Shown here piece after piece: positions 33,103 through 45,451 of a stretch of DNA of 64,000 nucleotides. Positions within the stretch are counted from its first letter, which is position 1. Each line of letters opens with the position of its first letter. This DNA comes from Lyophyllum atratum (taxonomy: Eukaryota > Basidiomycota > Agaricomycetes > Agaricales > Lyophyllaceae). The DNA lies in the NCBI GenBank assembly GCA_014905825.1, contig JACGCN010000019.1:1-64000 (forward strand). The letters are read 5' to 3'. A model generated the notes under the pieces. The model did not search any database and was not told the origin of the DNA. It saw only the letters and a program-made list of their open reading frames with translations. The position numbers and the translations under genes were made by a program.

Positions 33103-34439
33103 ATGTCGAAGAGCGTTCCTAAAGTGCAATACCGCCAACTCGGAAAGTCTGGGCTGAGAGTTTCCGTTCCGATCGTCAGTTGGACTCTCGTTTCATGAGC
33201 CTTATTGATTCATGGCTGACTACTTACGCGCCTTCCATAGATTGGTGCCATGAGCTTTGGGTCGCCTGAATGGGCGGTAAAATCGTGTTCCTCCAGTTAG
33301 ATAGACCTACGTTGACGTCATGAGGGCTATAGGAATGGGTGCTCCCTGAAGAGCCGACGATGAAGATTCTCCAAGCCGCGTGGGATCTGGGGATAAACAC
33401 CATCGACACAGCTAACGTCTACTCCAATGGTGAATCAGAACGTATTATTGGAAAATGGATTGAGCAGGTATGTGTATAGCCCTCAATCTTCCGCGCAGAA
33501 GCTCCCGACCAACACACACACGCTTAGAGCAACATCCCACGAGAGCGCCTGATCATCGCGACGAAATGTCATGGACTAGTTGCTGAGACGCTTGGCCTGC
33601 GAACGAGTTTGATGCCTGAACTCAAGGCTCAGCGTGACTATGTCAACCAAAGCGGGCTGTCACGCGCTGCGATCTTCAATGCTGTGGATGCCTCGCTTGC
33701 GAGGCTGAGGCTCACCTATATCGATCTGCTACAGATCCACCGTTTCGACCCTGATACACCAGTCGAAGAGACTATGAAAGCCTTACACGACCTTGTAGAG
33801 AGTGGGAAAGTTCGGTATATCGGCGCGAGCAGTATGAGGACCTGGCAGTTTGCGTTGATGAACGAGGTGGCGGAGAAGCGGGGTTGGACCAAGTTTGTCA
33901 GCATGCAGGACGAGTATTCGCTGCTTTATCGCGAGGAGGCGCGTTTCCGAGCCTCGTTTAGCTGATTCACTCACAAATACTTACCTTCCTTCAGGAACGT
34001 GAGATGATTGCGTACTGCAACTTCAACGGCATTGGGCTCATACCCTGGGCACCTCTTGCGGACGGACTTCTCGCACGGCCCCTCAACACCGTTACCACGC
34101 GCAGCAACAATGCGAAAGGTACCATTTTCGAGCGGAAACTCGCTGAGGGCGACAAACAGATCATCTCTCGCGTCGAGGAGATCGCCGCAAAGAAAGGCGT
34201 TAAGATGGCTCAAGTCGCCATCGCTTGGGTCGCCGCAAAAGTTTCCAGCCCGATCATCGGTGTCAATTCGGTGGAACGAGTGATGGAGGGTGTAACGACG
34301 AGTGTGACGCTGTCAGAGGAGGAAATGAAGTACTTGGAAGAACCGTGAGTCGTTCCGTGCAAGTGTGTTGCCTCTCAGCATTGAGGTCCTTTTGTTTCTT
34401 TGTAGATATGAACCTAAGCGTGTCCGTGGACATGCGTAG
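33103..34439 (+). CDS. Aldo/keto reductase
   Basis: Six exons: 33103-33174, 33241-33276, 33333-33467, 33528-33938, 33995-34344, 34406-34439; 345 residues. NADPH-dependent reductase of aldehydes and ketones, (beta/alpha)8 barrel. The catalytic tetrad is visible: Asp and Tyr in DTANVYS, Lys in IATKC, His in LLQIHRFD. Cofactor-binding end: [13 protein letters not shown]. The C-terminus reads [10 protein letters not shown], the usual form in fungal members. The fourth intron begins with GC (GAG|GCGCGT, 33939) instead of GT; this junction is required to keep [16 protein letters not shown] continuous, because the frame otherwise meets a stop at 33962. Substrate unknown. It follows the ALDH in the same direction, 0.83 kb away. 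Confidence 0.9.
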
Positions 34440-34588
34440 GGGGCCTCCACCACTCCAACCTAAGTAAACGGATATCAAGGCCTTTTGCCTGAATGTATGT
34501 TGGAGTGTAATTCCAAGTTCCTGTTCCAAGTTCCCATCGCGAACCGCCTAAGTCTCAGTTATCCCTCGCACCTCTTCTTCCACAAGCA

Positions 34589-34857
34589 ATGTCGAGATAT
34601 GTCCTTCGCTACTACATCCGTGGACAAGACGCTAGTACTGTGAAGGTAACGTATCTTGAACTGGGGTTGCGATGTACCCACAGATAACGCGTCCGTCTTT
34701 CCAGATGCCAAGAAACGGCGATATCACGGTAATCACCCGAGCCCCGCCAGTCGCTATTTATAGTAGTAAGACATATGAAAAAGAAGCCAAATCAGGACTG
34801 ATGGACGCGGACGCGCAGAGTCGGACAGACACTGTAACTTGCTACCGAAGCTTGTAG
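34589..34857 (+). CDS. Possible small hypothetical protein (69 residues)
   Basis: A two-exon model, 34589-34645 and 34705-34857, joins in phase and starts MSRYVLRYYIRGQDASTVK and ends TDTVTCYRSL. No family is recognised. Support is only an ATG, a good donor (GTAACG), an acceptor (TTTCCAG) and an open frame; it may be chance. Confidence 0.25.
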
Positions 34858-36820
34858 GTGATCTACCAACTCCGACGCACTTCAATTCCATCGAATCTGA
34901 CTCCTCTTCATTCACCACTTGACATTGTCATCGTCTTGAACATCCCACCCCTTATCATGGTACTGAGAATACTATGTCCTTACGACAGAGTACCCACGCC
35001 ATCTCCGCCCTCTCCTTTTCTCGGCGTTGGTGGTTCAACATCGACGACGTAAGCCCATTTCATTGACACTTTTCTCAGGAACATGATCAAGAACCCTCCT
35101 TCCCCGGACGATTGATCGGAATTAAGGTGTCCTTTCCCCACCGGTCATCATGAAATCAGACCCAGGTCTCTTACAATTGTTTTTGCGTAATGGGCCGGTG
35201 TTCACACTTGGTTGAACTTGGGGAAATAGGCTTACCTCCTCGGAACGCCGGTGACCTTGTTTACCAGATTTCAAGCGGTATGTCATGCGTTGCTGGCAGC
35301 TGTGTTGTTTTGCGGATTCTATGTTCAAATAAGCATCTCCCTATTCGTCTTCACTGTGCTGCCTCTTAACACCAGCCCATACAGAGTCTCAAGGATTGCC
35401 GCCATGAGCTCCCGTTTTCATGTGCATCCTCAGTACATTTGGCCCATACGGAACACCTACAAACATGTTCGTACACAGACATCATTAGGAGAGTCCTGAG
35501 TACGACGCGGAGCCTCTGAAGACCAAGACAACGAGCCACAACAAACCAGTTAGAGATGACAGCTCATCACGCCTTAGTATGATGACGCCATTCGATGTTT
35601 TAGTGATCTGACAGCCAGGGGCGACCAGCAACAGAAGACTCACTGCGAATGTCACATATCGGCCCCCTCTTCTCCCAAAAAACTCACGCTGTCGACTGAC
35701 GGCCGCAGACATACCAGGACGGTACCGCGCAACTTCTGAGAACCCCACAAATTACAATTCGCCACGCTGTTGATTATACTCTGTCATGTCTCTTGACCTG
35801 TCACTTGGCGACAGTCCACAACAGCTACTCTAACCAAGCCGTGACAGTCCCCCCTTGCTTGGTCTTAATTTTACCGGACGCCCTGTCAGTTGACTCCGCC
35901 TCCACCTACCCACCTCGAGGTGCAGCCCTTTACTTTGTTCTCGAACGGAAATAGTCCAAGCCCTTACCCTCGGCGTTAACTGACGGTAGGCTCAACCCCG
36001 AAGCGTAATCATGGTTCTGTACTCATTTTCATTGGATCTGCGCCTTTCAGATGTTCAGGATGGTACGAAAGGCGGAGGAAAAAATATGTCGCTGCGCCAG
36101 TCAGCCACTGCATTTTCCATCCTAGGAGACAAGGAGACATATGACGGATTTTCATGGCGTGAAAATGAACCCACAACGAGGTAGCGCCAACGTCAGCGAG
36201 GAACCTCTCAGTCCGCACATTTGTCTAGGTATGGTATCTTTCACTGCTCTGTGTGCGGTTATTCAGCAACCTCCGACTGCGATCATCGCACATCATTATA
36301 AGGTACGCTGTAACACTTAACGCCTACCTGACCGGTTAACTACATTTCTCGACACCGAGGCTCGATCCTGTCAGACAGCTTCCAAAAGGACCGGGCCCAA
36401 GCTTTCGGAACTTCTCGTGGCGTTGGCTTGTAGGTATGTTTTGGGTATGTTTTGCTGTGTCGCTCCAAGAGAAATCGCGTTAGTTGCGAACGCCCAGATC
36501 CTGAATTCTAATCGATGTGCTCCTCCTTCTCCTATGGGTACCCACTCACCCTTCCGCAGGGTAACACACGTGTCGCTTGGTGTCACGTCTCGAGCCATCC
36601 CTTTCTCAAAGTTAAGCTGAAGGGGGCCGGTGACAAGCTTTCGCGCACACAGAGCAGAGAACCGAGTAGTCGAAGACCTATCGCATGCCACGGTGGGTTC
36701 AACGATCTTGCCAAGTTATAAAAGGATGCTTCTCGTGCTTATGGTTGAGTACCGTCTTCTGCCTTCGACCCCTCAGACCTTAGTAAAGGACCCAGCAAAG
36801 AATTCATCGGATACTTAACA
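34858..36820. other. Gene-free stretch
   Basis: No gene that I can support. A hydrophobic frame near 35240-35500 might be a fragment of a membrane protein, but it has no consistent exon structure. TTGGGTATGTTTTG-like short direct repeats occur at about 36431-36455. Confidence 0.35.
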
Positions 36821-37482
36821 ATGCGCTTCACAGCTAGTGCTGCCATCCTCGCAGGTCTCGTTTTCTCCACGATCGGGGTCCCAGTAGAGGCGTCAACATG
36901 CACCGCAACTCGGCCAAGAACTGATCGATCATTGACCCTCATCCGTACTGAAGGTGAGTCTTGGCGGCGGTGTGAAGAAGGCCGGTACCCACGATCTTGA
37001 AATAGATGCCGCCATTCCTGCAAGTCCAATCTCGCAGGCCGTCATATCGGGCGATCACCTTTACGTGTCTGGATTCCTGCCCCTCGCGCCGCATACCGGG
37101 GAGCTCGTTGGTAAAGATGATGTCGTGGCACAAACACATGCCGTGCTCGACAACATTAAGACCGTCATCGAGTTCGCAGGGTCTGATCTGGGAAAAGTTG
37201 TGAAAGTTACCGTATGTCCCCTCCACCACAGAATCATGAAGAGCTTTACCTGATGTGATGTCGTCCTGGATAGCTGTATATCAAGAACATAGAAGACTAT
37301 GGAACCGTTAATGAGATATACGCTGATTTCTTCGGAACACATAGACCTGCAAGGTCTGCCGTAGCAGCTGCAAATATTCCACTAGGAGTTCTTATCGAGG
37401 TTGACATGATTGTGCGGTACGTACCTGACCGTGGTGGTCCCTGCGCGTGGTGCTGGAAATTGATGGAATTTGCAGGCTATGA
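36821..37482 (+). CDS. RidA/YjgF-family protein with apparent signal peptide
   Basis: Four exons: 36821-36953, 37006-37211, 37274-37416, 37476-37482; 162 residues. RidA proteins hydrolyse reactive enamine/imine intermediates formed by PLP enzymes. Family features: SPISQAVISGDHLYVSG, a middle helix with QTHAVLDNIKTVIE, GSDLGKVVKVTLYIKN, and RPARSAVAAANIPLG with the conserved Arg, followed by IEVDMIV. Unusual: the frame begins MRFTASAAILAGLVFSTIG, a classic secretion signal, followed by a short Thr/Arg linker before the RidA fold. The signal exon joins in phase through a 52-nt intron (36954-37005). A shorter, cytosolic product starting inside that region has no ATG to support it. The last coding exon has only 7 nt; reading through intron 3 instead would add an unrelated tail. 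Confidence 0.75.
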
Positions 37483-38591
37483 TGACCATCAAGAATTGAC
37501 ACTCGTGGTCAAAAAGAAACCTGGGATAAAGAATAAAACCTCGTCGCGAGATGGGAATAGAACATGCCTTGACTTGCTCCAATGAAATGACGATAATGAA
37601 CTTCCTTAGCATATTCTTCACTATGACACATGCGTAGACCGGCGAATTACGAAAAATCCACTCAATTTTTTTCGTAAAACTTTAAGGCTATCTGAGCCAT
37701 GCATTCAAAGGACCCCCCAGGGATGCCGCGTAGTTGCAGTGGACTTGCGGTGGTGGACGTTTGGCAGAAGATGATTCGATTACGTAATGCACTTGTGAAC
37801 GACCGAGCTTGACCTTAACCTCGACGTCAACCTCCCGTTTCGACTGATAAGGTACGTCCATCGTGACTCGAGTTTGAACACCTCTCGACATCTTCGCAGT
37901 CCTGTTGTGGATGTATGACTCTACGAGGCCATGAATGCAGCAAACCCCGAGCGCCCTTGAGTTCCAGTGGCAGACCACGTGTCGATCGACAATATCAGAA
38001 AACAGTATCCCTGACCTTCAAGTGTGTATTCCCATATCGATACCTCTGAGAAACACTCGACTTCGAACGTTGAATGCCTATTGATCTTGACATAGATCTT
38101 CGTGGGAAGTTCCCAACAAAGTTGCGGTCCATGGCGTTATACACGTACACTGACAAGGCGGTCGTTTAACCTGCCTCTCAATTTCCAAGACAAGACTCAC
38201 ACTGCGGCCAGCCCGTCCTCAATGACCTAACCTGCCTCAGTCATACTGGCTAGGATCGCTCTTAAATTATATCTCGGGTCCTTGGCGGCCTTCTATCCTC
38301 CTCGGGCATCGTCCGAATGCAGCAGACGCTGTCAATGTTGCGTGATGGAGAAGCTGAAGCACGTCATTTGGTACCGCAATTGTTGAAGTCGGTAATCCAA
38401 GCGCCATTCAGTCGCGCCAATCAACGACGTTCTCCAACATCCAAATCCAGCAGGTGACACCTTGCTGGTATCAGGGATGCTCGCGGCGTTTAGCAGGCAT
38501 CGTATCAAATACACTTCGAAGCGTGTGGAGCGCCGTTCGTTTTCTCCCTTCCCGTCCACCACGGCACCACTCGCTCGTCGGTCCTGGCACC
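37483..38591. other. Intergenic region before the MFS transporter
   Basis: No gene recognised. It should contain the transporter promoter at its right end. Short frames on the minus strand (37688-37978, 38332-38562) show no family resemblance. Confidence 0.35.
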
Positions 38592-40831
38592 ATGTCCATT
38601 GAAAAGCACGACAACGAGAAGATCAGCGAGCAAGGTGATTGGAGGGATCAAGTACAGGCGCTAACAGAGAACATCTTCACGAGCGATGCTGTGGACCCTG
38701 TTTACCAGGCCAAGGCGCGGATTCTGAACGACGCGATACAAGAGATTGGGATGGGGAGATATCAATGGTAAGTAGATGCATGATAATTTAGATGTCTCCA
38801 AGCCTAACTAGAACTCAAGGGGCCTATTCGTCGTCACTGGCTTCGGCTGGCTTGCGTGAGTCGAGTTCTATATAGGGTCTATGGAAAAGTGCTAAGGACT
38901 GTATAGGGATAACCTTTGGCCTGTATGTTACCTGCGCCAGCTGATCATCCTTATCTGCCTTACCCACGCGCCACGTAGATCGTAACTGGGTTAATCTTAG
39001 CGCCCGTTGTAAATGAATTCGGTTTCAAAAGTCCCTTCCTCAAACTCGGTCAAAACATTGGCTTGCTCGTCGGTGCAGTCTTTTGGGGAGTCGGATCAGA
39101 TGTGTGGGGTCGCAGGTACGGTTCAATGTCTCTGATCGAGCCATTCAAGTAAAGCTGTGCTACCAGAATCTCGTTCAACCTCACGCTCCTCATCACCGCC
39201 ATCTTCGCTATCGCAGCTGGTGGTTCTCCAAATTCTGTAGCGCTCTGCTCGCTCGCTGCGGTCTGGTCCGTGGGTGTCGGTGGAAATCTTCCCGTCGACT
39301 CCGCGATATTCCTGGGTAGGCATCAGGCACCTATATAATATCGCTCTGAATGCTGATCCCGACTTCCCGGGACGTAGAATTCGTGCCAGCGTCGCATCAG
39401 TATTTACTGACTGTTCTGTCAATTTGGTGGGCTTTCGGGCAGCTATTCGGAAGTCTTGTATGTACCTTCGCTTTTCTCTAAATTCTCGCAAAGACCTTAT
39501 CGCTCTGACATTAGATCGCATGGCCCCTCATTGCTAACTTCTCGTGCGAGCCAGGAGGCCCTACTAACTGCCCGCGATCCGCAAACCAAGGCTGGCGATA
39601 TTTTCTCTTCACGATGGGTGGGCTGATGTTCGTGCTCTGGGGCATCCGTTTCTTCATCTTCAAGCTATATGAGAGTCCGAAGTATCTCATGGGCCGGGGG
39701 CGGGACGAGGAGGCTGTGGAGGTCGTCCATCGCGTTGCCGAGCATAACGGGACTACGAGCAGTTTGACCGTTGAGGACCTTAGAGGAGCGGGCAGTCTGA
39801 GTTTCGGGGAGGGCAAGGACCTTAATACGAGTGCTAAGGGCGCTATTGGAAGACAGTTACGGAAATTCAATCTGGGGCACGTGAAGAGTCTGTTCGCGAC
39901 GAGGAAGCTTGCGTATTCGACGAGCTTATTGATCACACTTTGGGGTATGTTCCATATTTGAACTTTTCAGTCGATTCCTTTGAAATGACTCGTGGTATTC
40001 GTATAGCATTCATCGGTCTTGCTTTCCCTCTGTGTGTCACTCTCCCATTTCTTGCTTAAGTGAATCAACTAATATATTTATAAGTTATAATTCCTTCGTG
40101 ACCTATTAGTCCATGCTTTTTCCCTCAGTATACGCTCTCGTACTTACCATACTCTTTGCAGCCTTTCGACACGAGGCGTTCGCTTTGGTGATGGCTCTTT
40201 ATACCTCACCTACCGTAACGCAAGTCCGCCTTCCTTCCAGGTTTCGTTCCCTGACTAACATAGTTTAAATTTACACCCAATAGCAAGTTATCCTTAGCGT
40301 CATCGGTGTTCCTGGTGCCCTCCTCGCCGGATATATGGTGGAGCTCCCCATCGTTGGGCGGCGCGGAACTCTCGCCATTTTCACAGGTAGGGTTGCTCGC
40401 CCCGCGATCAGAGTTATTCTCACCACTCTTGAAAACAGCCCTGACGGGTGTTTTTATCCTGGTCTCGACAACGGCGCGCACATCCAAGGCCCTACTCGGG
40501 TGGAATTGCGCTTACAGCTTCACAAGTAACGTCATGTACGGTGTCCTCTACGCGCTCACACCCGAGCTGTTCCCCACGAAGGATCGAGGCACAGGAAACG
40601 CCATCGTCGCGTCCGCGAACCGTGTATTTGGCATTATGGTATGTACTTTCCTCTTTCATTCTTTTATGAGGCTATACTCAAGGATACCATAACTTGTAGG
40701 CACCGATCATCGCGTTATATGCAGATCTCACGTCGTCGGTGCCAATTTTCATTGCTGGCGCTATCTTCGTCGCGTCCGGCTTCATTGCGCTGCTCTTGCC
40801 TTTCGAGTCTAGGGGGCGAGCATCCTTGTAA
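38592..40831 (+). CDS. Major facilitator superfamily transporter
   Basis: Thirteen exons: 38592-38767, 38820-38855, 38907-38922, 38979-39115, 39167-39315, 39378-39457, 39515-39944, 40007-40031, 40085-40108, 40162-40219, 40284-40386, 40439-40638, 40700-40831; 521 residues. Plasma-membrane or organellar proton-coupled carrier by family. Features: hydrophilic N-terminus, motif A as GSDVWGRR between helices 2 and 3, ESPKYLMGRGRDEEA at the start of the central loop, then a long loop, YNSFVTYYLSTRG, VELPIVGRRG, and ELFPTKDRGTGNA in the last third. The pattern is closest to SVOP/sugar-type MFS carriers; substrate unknown. Exon 3 has 16 nt and intron 10 starts with the consensus GC donor GCAAGT (40220). 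The remaining introns are GT-AG. Confidence 0.9.
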
Positions 40832-43003
40832 AAGAAACCCACTTAAATGTGGACTTATGTTTATGTTATTATATGACGCACGCGGCACGACTCACAAATG
40901 CGAATATCTTGAGAATGTATAAATGCCACCCCGAGGATAACGAACTTTGGGGAGATTGAAGATACCTCAAGGTTTCCTGATCGTTAATACAGGTTGATGG
41001 CTTTACCGGCGAGCCCTCAGTAGGACTTTGACTCCACCATCGATAATCCCAGTTGAAATTGAGGTGTGGCAATTGGTATTGACCAATTGGCCGTCGCGTA
41101 CTAGCCACGTGTGCCGCGCGTTCCTTTGTTTGGCAACTGCAACGGATTTTTAAACTCAACTTTCCACTGCTCGCTATGCTGCGAGGCCCATCCAACAACT
41201 CGAATTCATATCGATTCCCTTCCCAGCTGCGCCTGGGATCATCCTGTCCATCGCCCCAGTTTCACGATGTAAGAACACCGCTAGCGGCGTACTGACATCG
41301 TCGTCCTACCCTTCCATTCAAAACCCCGCCATGGCACCAACAGCCCGAGAAGTTGTGCTACAGCAGAGATATCACCGAATGACGCTAGATCCACAGGGAT
41401 CAACACCTGGAAATTTGATACGGAATCCGGATGCTCCTCGTAAATCTGCATATCCATGCTCAAGGCGGAATTCTGCGAACTCCTTTGCGTTTTATCAAGG
41501 CTGGTCAGCCTCGACCGAGTCCTCGTTCTTTCTTCGAATATTGAATGGTACGTTTATACTAACTTATCGTTCATACGGCGTGCATTCGGTCTCGGGCGTC
41601 CACCGCCATAATCTCAAGTGCGCCCTTTGCAGCGGCCATCGAATGCTGCGCGCCACGAAGCCGTACCCTAGCAGCAAAACTACCCTGCTTTCTCCTCGCC
41701 CCTATCTCTGCATACATGTTTCGAGGATGACCAACTGTTCATGTCCATACATCCATTCCGAGTGGCCTCATCGTGTTTCAATGCGGCGTGTCCTCTTGAC
41801 CGGCGATCCACGTGCCGTGCCAAGAACGCATAGTGACTTAAATCGTATGAAGATCTTGAGCTAGTTGGCTCTTAGACCTTATGCTTACTCAGATAATACT
41901 ATGAGACGAATCGATCGTTCAACTTTCATGTCAATCTCGACACCTGTTGATTGGCTGGAGTCTTTCGACGAGACCTGGATTCAACATTTTCAATATTGGT
42001 CATAATTTATCGTGGCTCCCACCATGCACGGCTATTCTGACACTTGGAATTCCTCGACACTGGCTCATTTCATACCATCCTCATTTTCGCACATAGGGCC
42101 CCCGCGGTCACACGAGGCCCGTGGCAGAGGCTAACCACGCTAGGCTAAGCCCCACTTCCTTCTCGAACAACGAATTCCAGATCCAGTCTCATAAGGCAGC
42201 AGTTGTCCGCAACAGGGCTTCCCAGCCTGGGATGGCGTTTCAACTGGGCCTCATGTAATTGGCTTGACGCTGGGTAACTTGTCAATCGAGCGTTCTATCC
42301 TGTCAGGGACCTGCAAATCCTGGAATTTTCCAACCTCGCCTCATCTCCGTGAGTTTGCGCAGTGTATTTGCCCCATGTTTGTCCGTCTTCCAAAATAGCA
42401 TCGTTGCGAATAGCGAATTCATGGGGCATGCTCTGCACCGCATCTCATCAGGACATTCGAAACGCGAGACGCCAATTTCTCACAATGGGTGTGACCTTGT
42501 CTTGGACCCGCCGGATTTCATCTGCTGAGTGTCCTTCGAATGCGGGACGTCTTGACTACCTCAATGGACATAACAATGGTCCCAACTTCTTACCTTGTCC
42601 ATTTGGCAGCCCGGATCAGCTTGATGCAACATGATAGGGCGACGCGTCGGTTCGTCATTCTTTATTGTGGAGTATCTGTTCGCTAACATCGAAGCCACAT
42701 ATATACATAACAGTCCCCCTCACTCTCACAAGGGTAAACGGTAAAAGCTAGTTCCAGATTTACTGCTAATTCGCGTATGAGACGTCATGATCGTCTGCGT
42801 GACAAACATGCCACATCCAAAAGTCTCCGTCTCACTTCCAACTCACTTCATTCTTCCCGTCAAGCGTCAAAGCTCAACACATGAGACTTTTCCGGCTGCA
42901 AGCAATTCCCCTGTGGAGTAGGATGTTTGCAACCTTGACGGGCAATGAAAACTTCCACGCTTGTAGCTGGAGCCCGGAGCCTTGCCCGAAGCCATCTTGA
43001 CGC
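40832..43003. other. Gene-free stretch left of the retrotransposon
   Basis: No supportable gene. An open frame at 41331-41864 (177 codons) matches no family, is rich in Ser/Arg and lacks a clear promoter or splice context. The 5' part of the retrotransposon is not recognisable here. Confidence 0.35.
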
Positions 43004-45451
43004 GTGACGTCGCGGCAACCCGAACTTCCGACTTCAATACTTCAAGTGTCCTCTGATAAGGTCACGTATATTCCATTAAAACCAAAAGGTCTCCCTCCCC
43101 CTCCGGAACCTCAACGTCTGGGTAGTCACAGAAATCGTACCTCAACACATGAAAGGCAAATAGAGCAGAGAGCGCTCATACTAGATGCCAAGACTGAAAA
43201 AGATTTCTGGATCGCGTCCAAGAAGATTATGGGTTCCAAGCAAATGCACGCAGATATCTCGGCTAGTACTCTTAAAGAAGTCTTTGAACTGCGCATGAAC
43301 CCAATCATTCCGATACCACTGTCTTTCAACAAAGAGAGGCGTGAGCTAAATCAAGCTATGGCGAACGCTATGCCAAAACGAACAGTTGATACCACCCCAG
43401 AACAATTCTTCTCTGCACCAATAACAGAGGACGAAATTGAGGCCGCTAAGGAGCACTTCCATGACCACTCTGCTGCTAAAAGTGCTTCTGGGTTAGATAA
43501 AGTTGGCTTTGCTGAGCTTGAAGAAATTGACAATGACCAGCTATGTTTGCTGCTCAATGAATGTCTACACAGTCTCGATGCCCCCTCTACTTGGTTAACA
43601 GCAGCTCTGGTTGCAATCATAAAAAGAGGGAAGGACAAAAATGATCCAAGGGAATATCGTGCCATTGGCCTCGAAAGTGTACTACTTAAGCTTATGACAC
43701 TAATTATTCACAAAAGGATAACAGCATGGTGCCTAGCGCGTGACCTCCTCCCCCCATCTCAAAATGGGTTCAGGGAGGGTTTCCGAACTAATGACAATGT
43801 CTTCATCTTGAGGTGCGCCATTGAGCGAGCTCGTGAACAAGGTGTTTCCCTGTATGTTGTCTTTGCGGATATCAGCAATGCTTTCCCATCTACTGAGCAA
43901 GCCACACTATGGCTGAAAATGCGCAAAATGGGTGCAAATGGACACATATTTGACTGGTTGCGTATGTTGTACCAAAAAATGTCGTATGTTGTCAAACACC
44001 GGTCAGAACTGTCTCCCGCATTTCTTGCAACAATTGGCATTCTAATTGGTGACAACTCCTCTCCTATACTATGGACCCTATACATGGCTGATTTTCATCT
44101 GGACCCTGACTCGGATGACATACTGCTAGCAGGAACATTCATAACAAACCTGGAGCAGGCCGATGACATTATCCTCATATCGACAAGTCCTGAGGGTGCA
44201 CAGAAAAAGATGAATGCGCTCTGGCTATGGTGTAGCCTGAACTTCATGCTACTTAGTGCAATTAAATCCTTCTTCATGATCTTTGGTCCTATCCCCCGAA
44301 TCCTGCCTACTCTCATGTTTGGTGACAATCCCATTAAACTGAAAACGGAGGAAACCTATGTGGGTATAACGTTACAATCTACCCAGCGTAATATTTTTGC
44401 AAAACATTACAAGAATAAGGCAAGCAAAGCTCGAACAGTTGGTAACACTGTCCTTGGTATGGAGTCCATAATAGGTACTCTTCCCCCTTGGGAGGCTAAA
44501 AAGCTCTATATGGCCCAAATTGACCCACACTTGATTCATGCATATGAGATTGCTCTCGATGTGGATCCCCCCCTTCTTGAGAAGCTTGCTGATGTCCAAA
44601 TCTCATTTCTACGACGAATTCTGGGTCTACATAAAAGGTCGATGCTTATACCACTGTTCACAGAGACATCTCTCGTACCACTGCGGTTTCGGAGGATTAT
44701 CCTAGCTCTTGGGTATCTACGCTATCTGTCAAGTTTATCCATGGAACGATTGGCCAAAAAGGCTTTCCTCGATTCTGTGGCTCTTGCTAAAGACAATAAG
44801 GCGTCATGGGCAATGGATTTGCAATATGTTTTGCATAACCTACCATTCCGTGTCCCACTCCCTGACTTGGAAACTATCACTCCTCTACAAGTCAATGAGG
44901 TGATAAAAGTATTCCAAAGTAATATGGAGGGCTACCTACAAAATGAGCTTGAATCCTCTCCAAAATTGTATCTTCTGCACAACAGACTGGAACCACAGAA
45001 AGATAGTCACCCCGTGCAAAAATCACTTCATTTCAGACATTATCTGAGTATACCAATCAATGAGCACAGAAAAGCACTGACAAGGCTACTGCTTTCCTCT
45101 CATGCCTTAGCTATTGAGCGGCTGAGATGGTCTGAGCACCGCCGACCTCGAGTTATGCGAAACTGGAGACTTTGCCGTTTTTGTAAAGTTGCCATTGAAA
45201 GCCCTGAACATGCTCTATTGGAGTGCACTGGCTCTAACGAGCTATCTGCCCTCCGTGACGAATTCTTGGCGAAAATTTACACAGATGCCCCGCATATGCC
45301 ACGCCGTCCCATGATCTCCTCAATTGATCTGCTTAAAAGAATCCTACATGAGAGATCAACTGTCAGGCTGCTCGCGAAATTCACACATGAAGTGTTGGCA
45401 CTCTATGATTCTATCCCAATATATATTTCAGATCTTGCTGTCTATGAGTGA
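43004..45451 (+). CDS. Reverse transcriptase ORF of non-LTR retrotransposon
   Basis: An uninterrupted frame of 815 codons. Reverse transcriptase blocks are in order: YRAIGLESVLLKL, QNGFREGFRTNDN, catalytic FADISNAF, GILIGDNSSP, catalytic QADDIIL (the YADD block with Gln for Tyr). A C-terminal zinc-knuckle-like CRFCKVAIESPEHALLEC follows. No ATG lies near the frame start, and the endonuclease expected at the N-terminus is missing. Codon use is visibly more AT-rich than the host genes around it. The intact frame suggests a young copy. Confidence 0.85.
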   Translation: MTSRQPELPTSILQVSSDKVTYIPLKPKGLPPPPEPQRLGSHRNRTSTHERQIEQRALILDAKTEKDFWIASKKIMGSKQMHADISASTLKEVFELRMNPIIPIPLSFNKERRELNQAMANAMPKRTVDTTPEQFFSAPITEDEIEAAKEHFHDHSAAKSASGLDKVGFAELEEIDNDQLCLLLNECLHSLDAPSTWLTAALVAIIKRGKDKNDPREYRAIGLESVLLKLMTLIIHKRITAWCLARDLLPPSQNGFREGFRTNDNVFILRCAIERAREQGVSLYVVFADISNAFPSTEQATLWLKMRKMGANGHIFDWLRMLYQKMSYVVKHRSELSPAFLATIGILIGDNSSPILWTLYMADFHLDPDSDDILLAGTFITNLEQADDIILISTSPEGAQKKMNALWLWCSLNFMLLSAIKSFFMIFGPIPRILPTLMFGDNPIKLKTEETYVGITLQSTQRNIFAKHYKNKASKARTVGNTVLGMESIIGTLPPWEAKKLYMAQIDPHLIHAYEIALDVDPPLLEKLADVQISFLRRILGLHKRSMLIPLFTETSLVPLRFRRIILALGYLRYLSSLSMERLAKKAFLDSVALAKDNKASWAMDLQYVLHNLPFRVPLPDLETITPLQVNEVIKVFQSNMEGYLQNELESSPKLYLLHNRLEPQKDSHPVQKSLHFRHYLSIPINEHRKALTRLLLSSHALAIERLRWSEHRRPRVMRNWRLCRFCKVAIESPEHALLECTGSNELSALRDEFLAKIYTDAPHMPRRPMISSIDLLKRILHERSTVRLLAKFTHEVLALYDSIPIYISDLAVYE

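Noticed and set aside
10981..40831. A terpene biosynthetic gene cluster including ALDH, AKR and MFS transporter
   Set aside because: They are 8-18 kb from the synthases, separated by a VPS4-like gene and gene-free DNA; no P450 or regulator. Possible but unsupported.
41331..41864. 177-codon open frame starting with ATG
   Set aside because: No family resemblance, Ser/Arg-biased composition, no splice context or conserved duplicate; judged chance.
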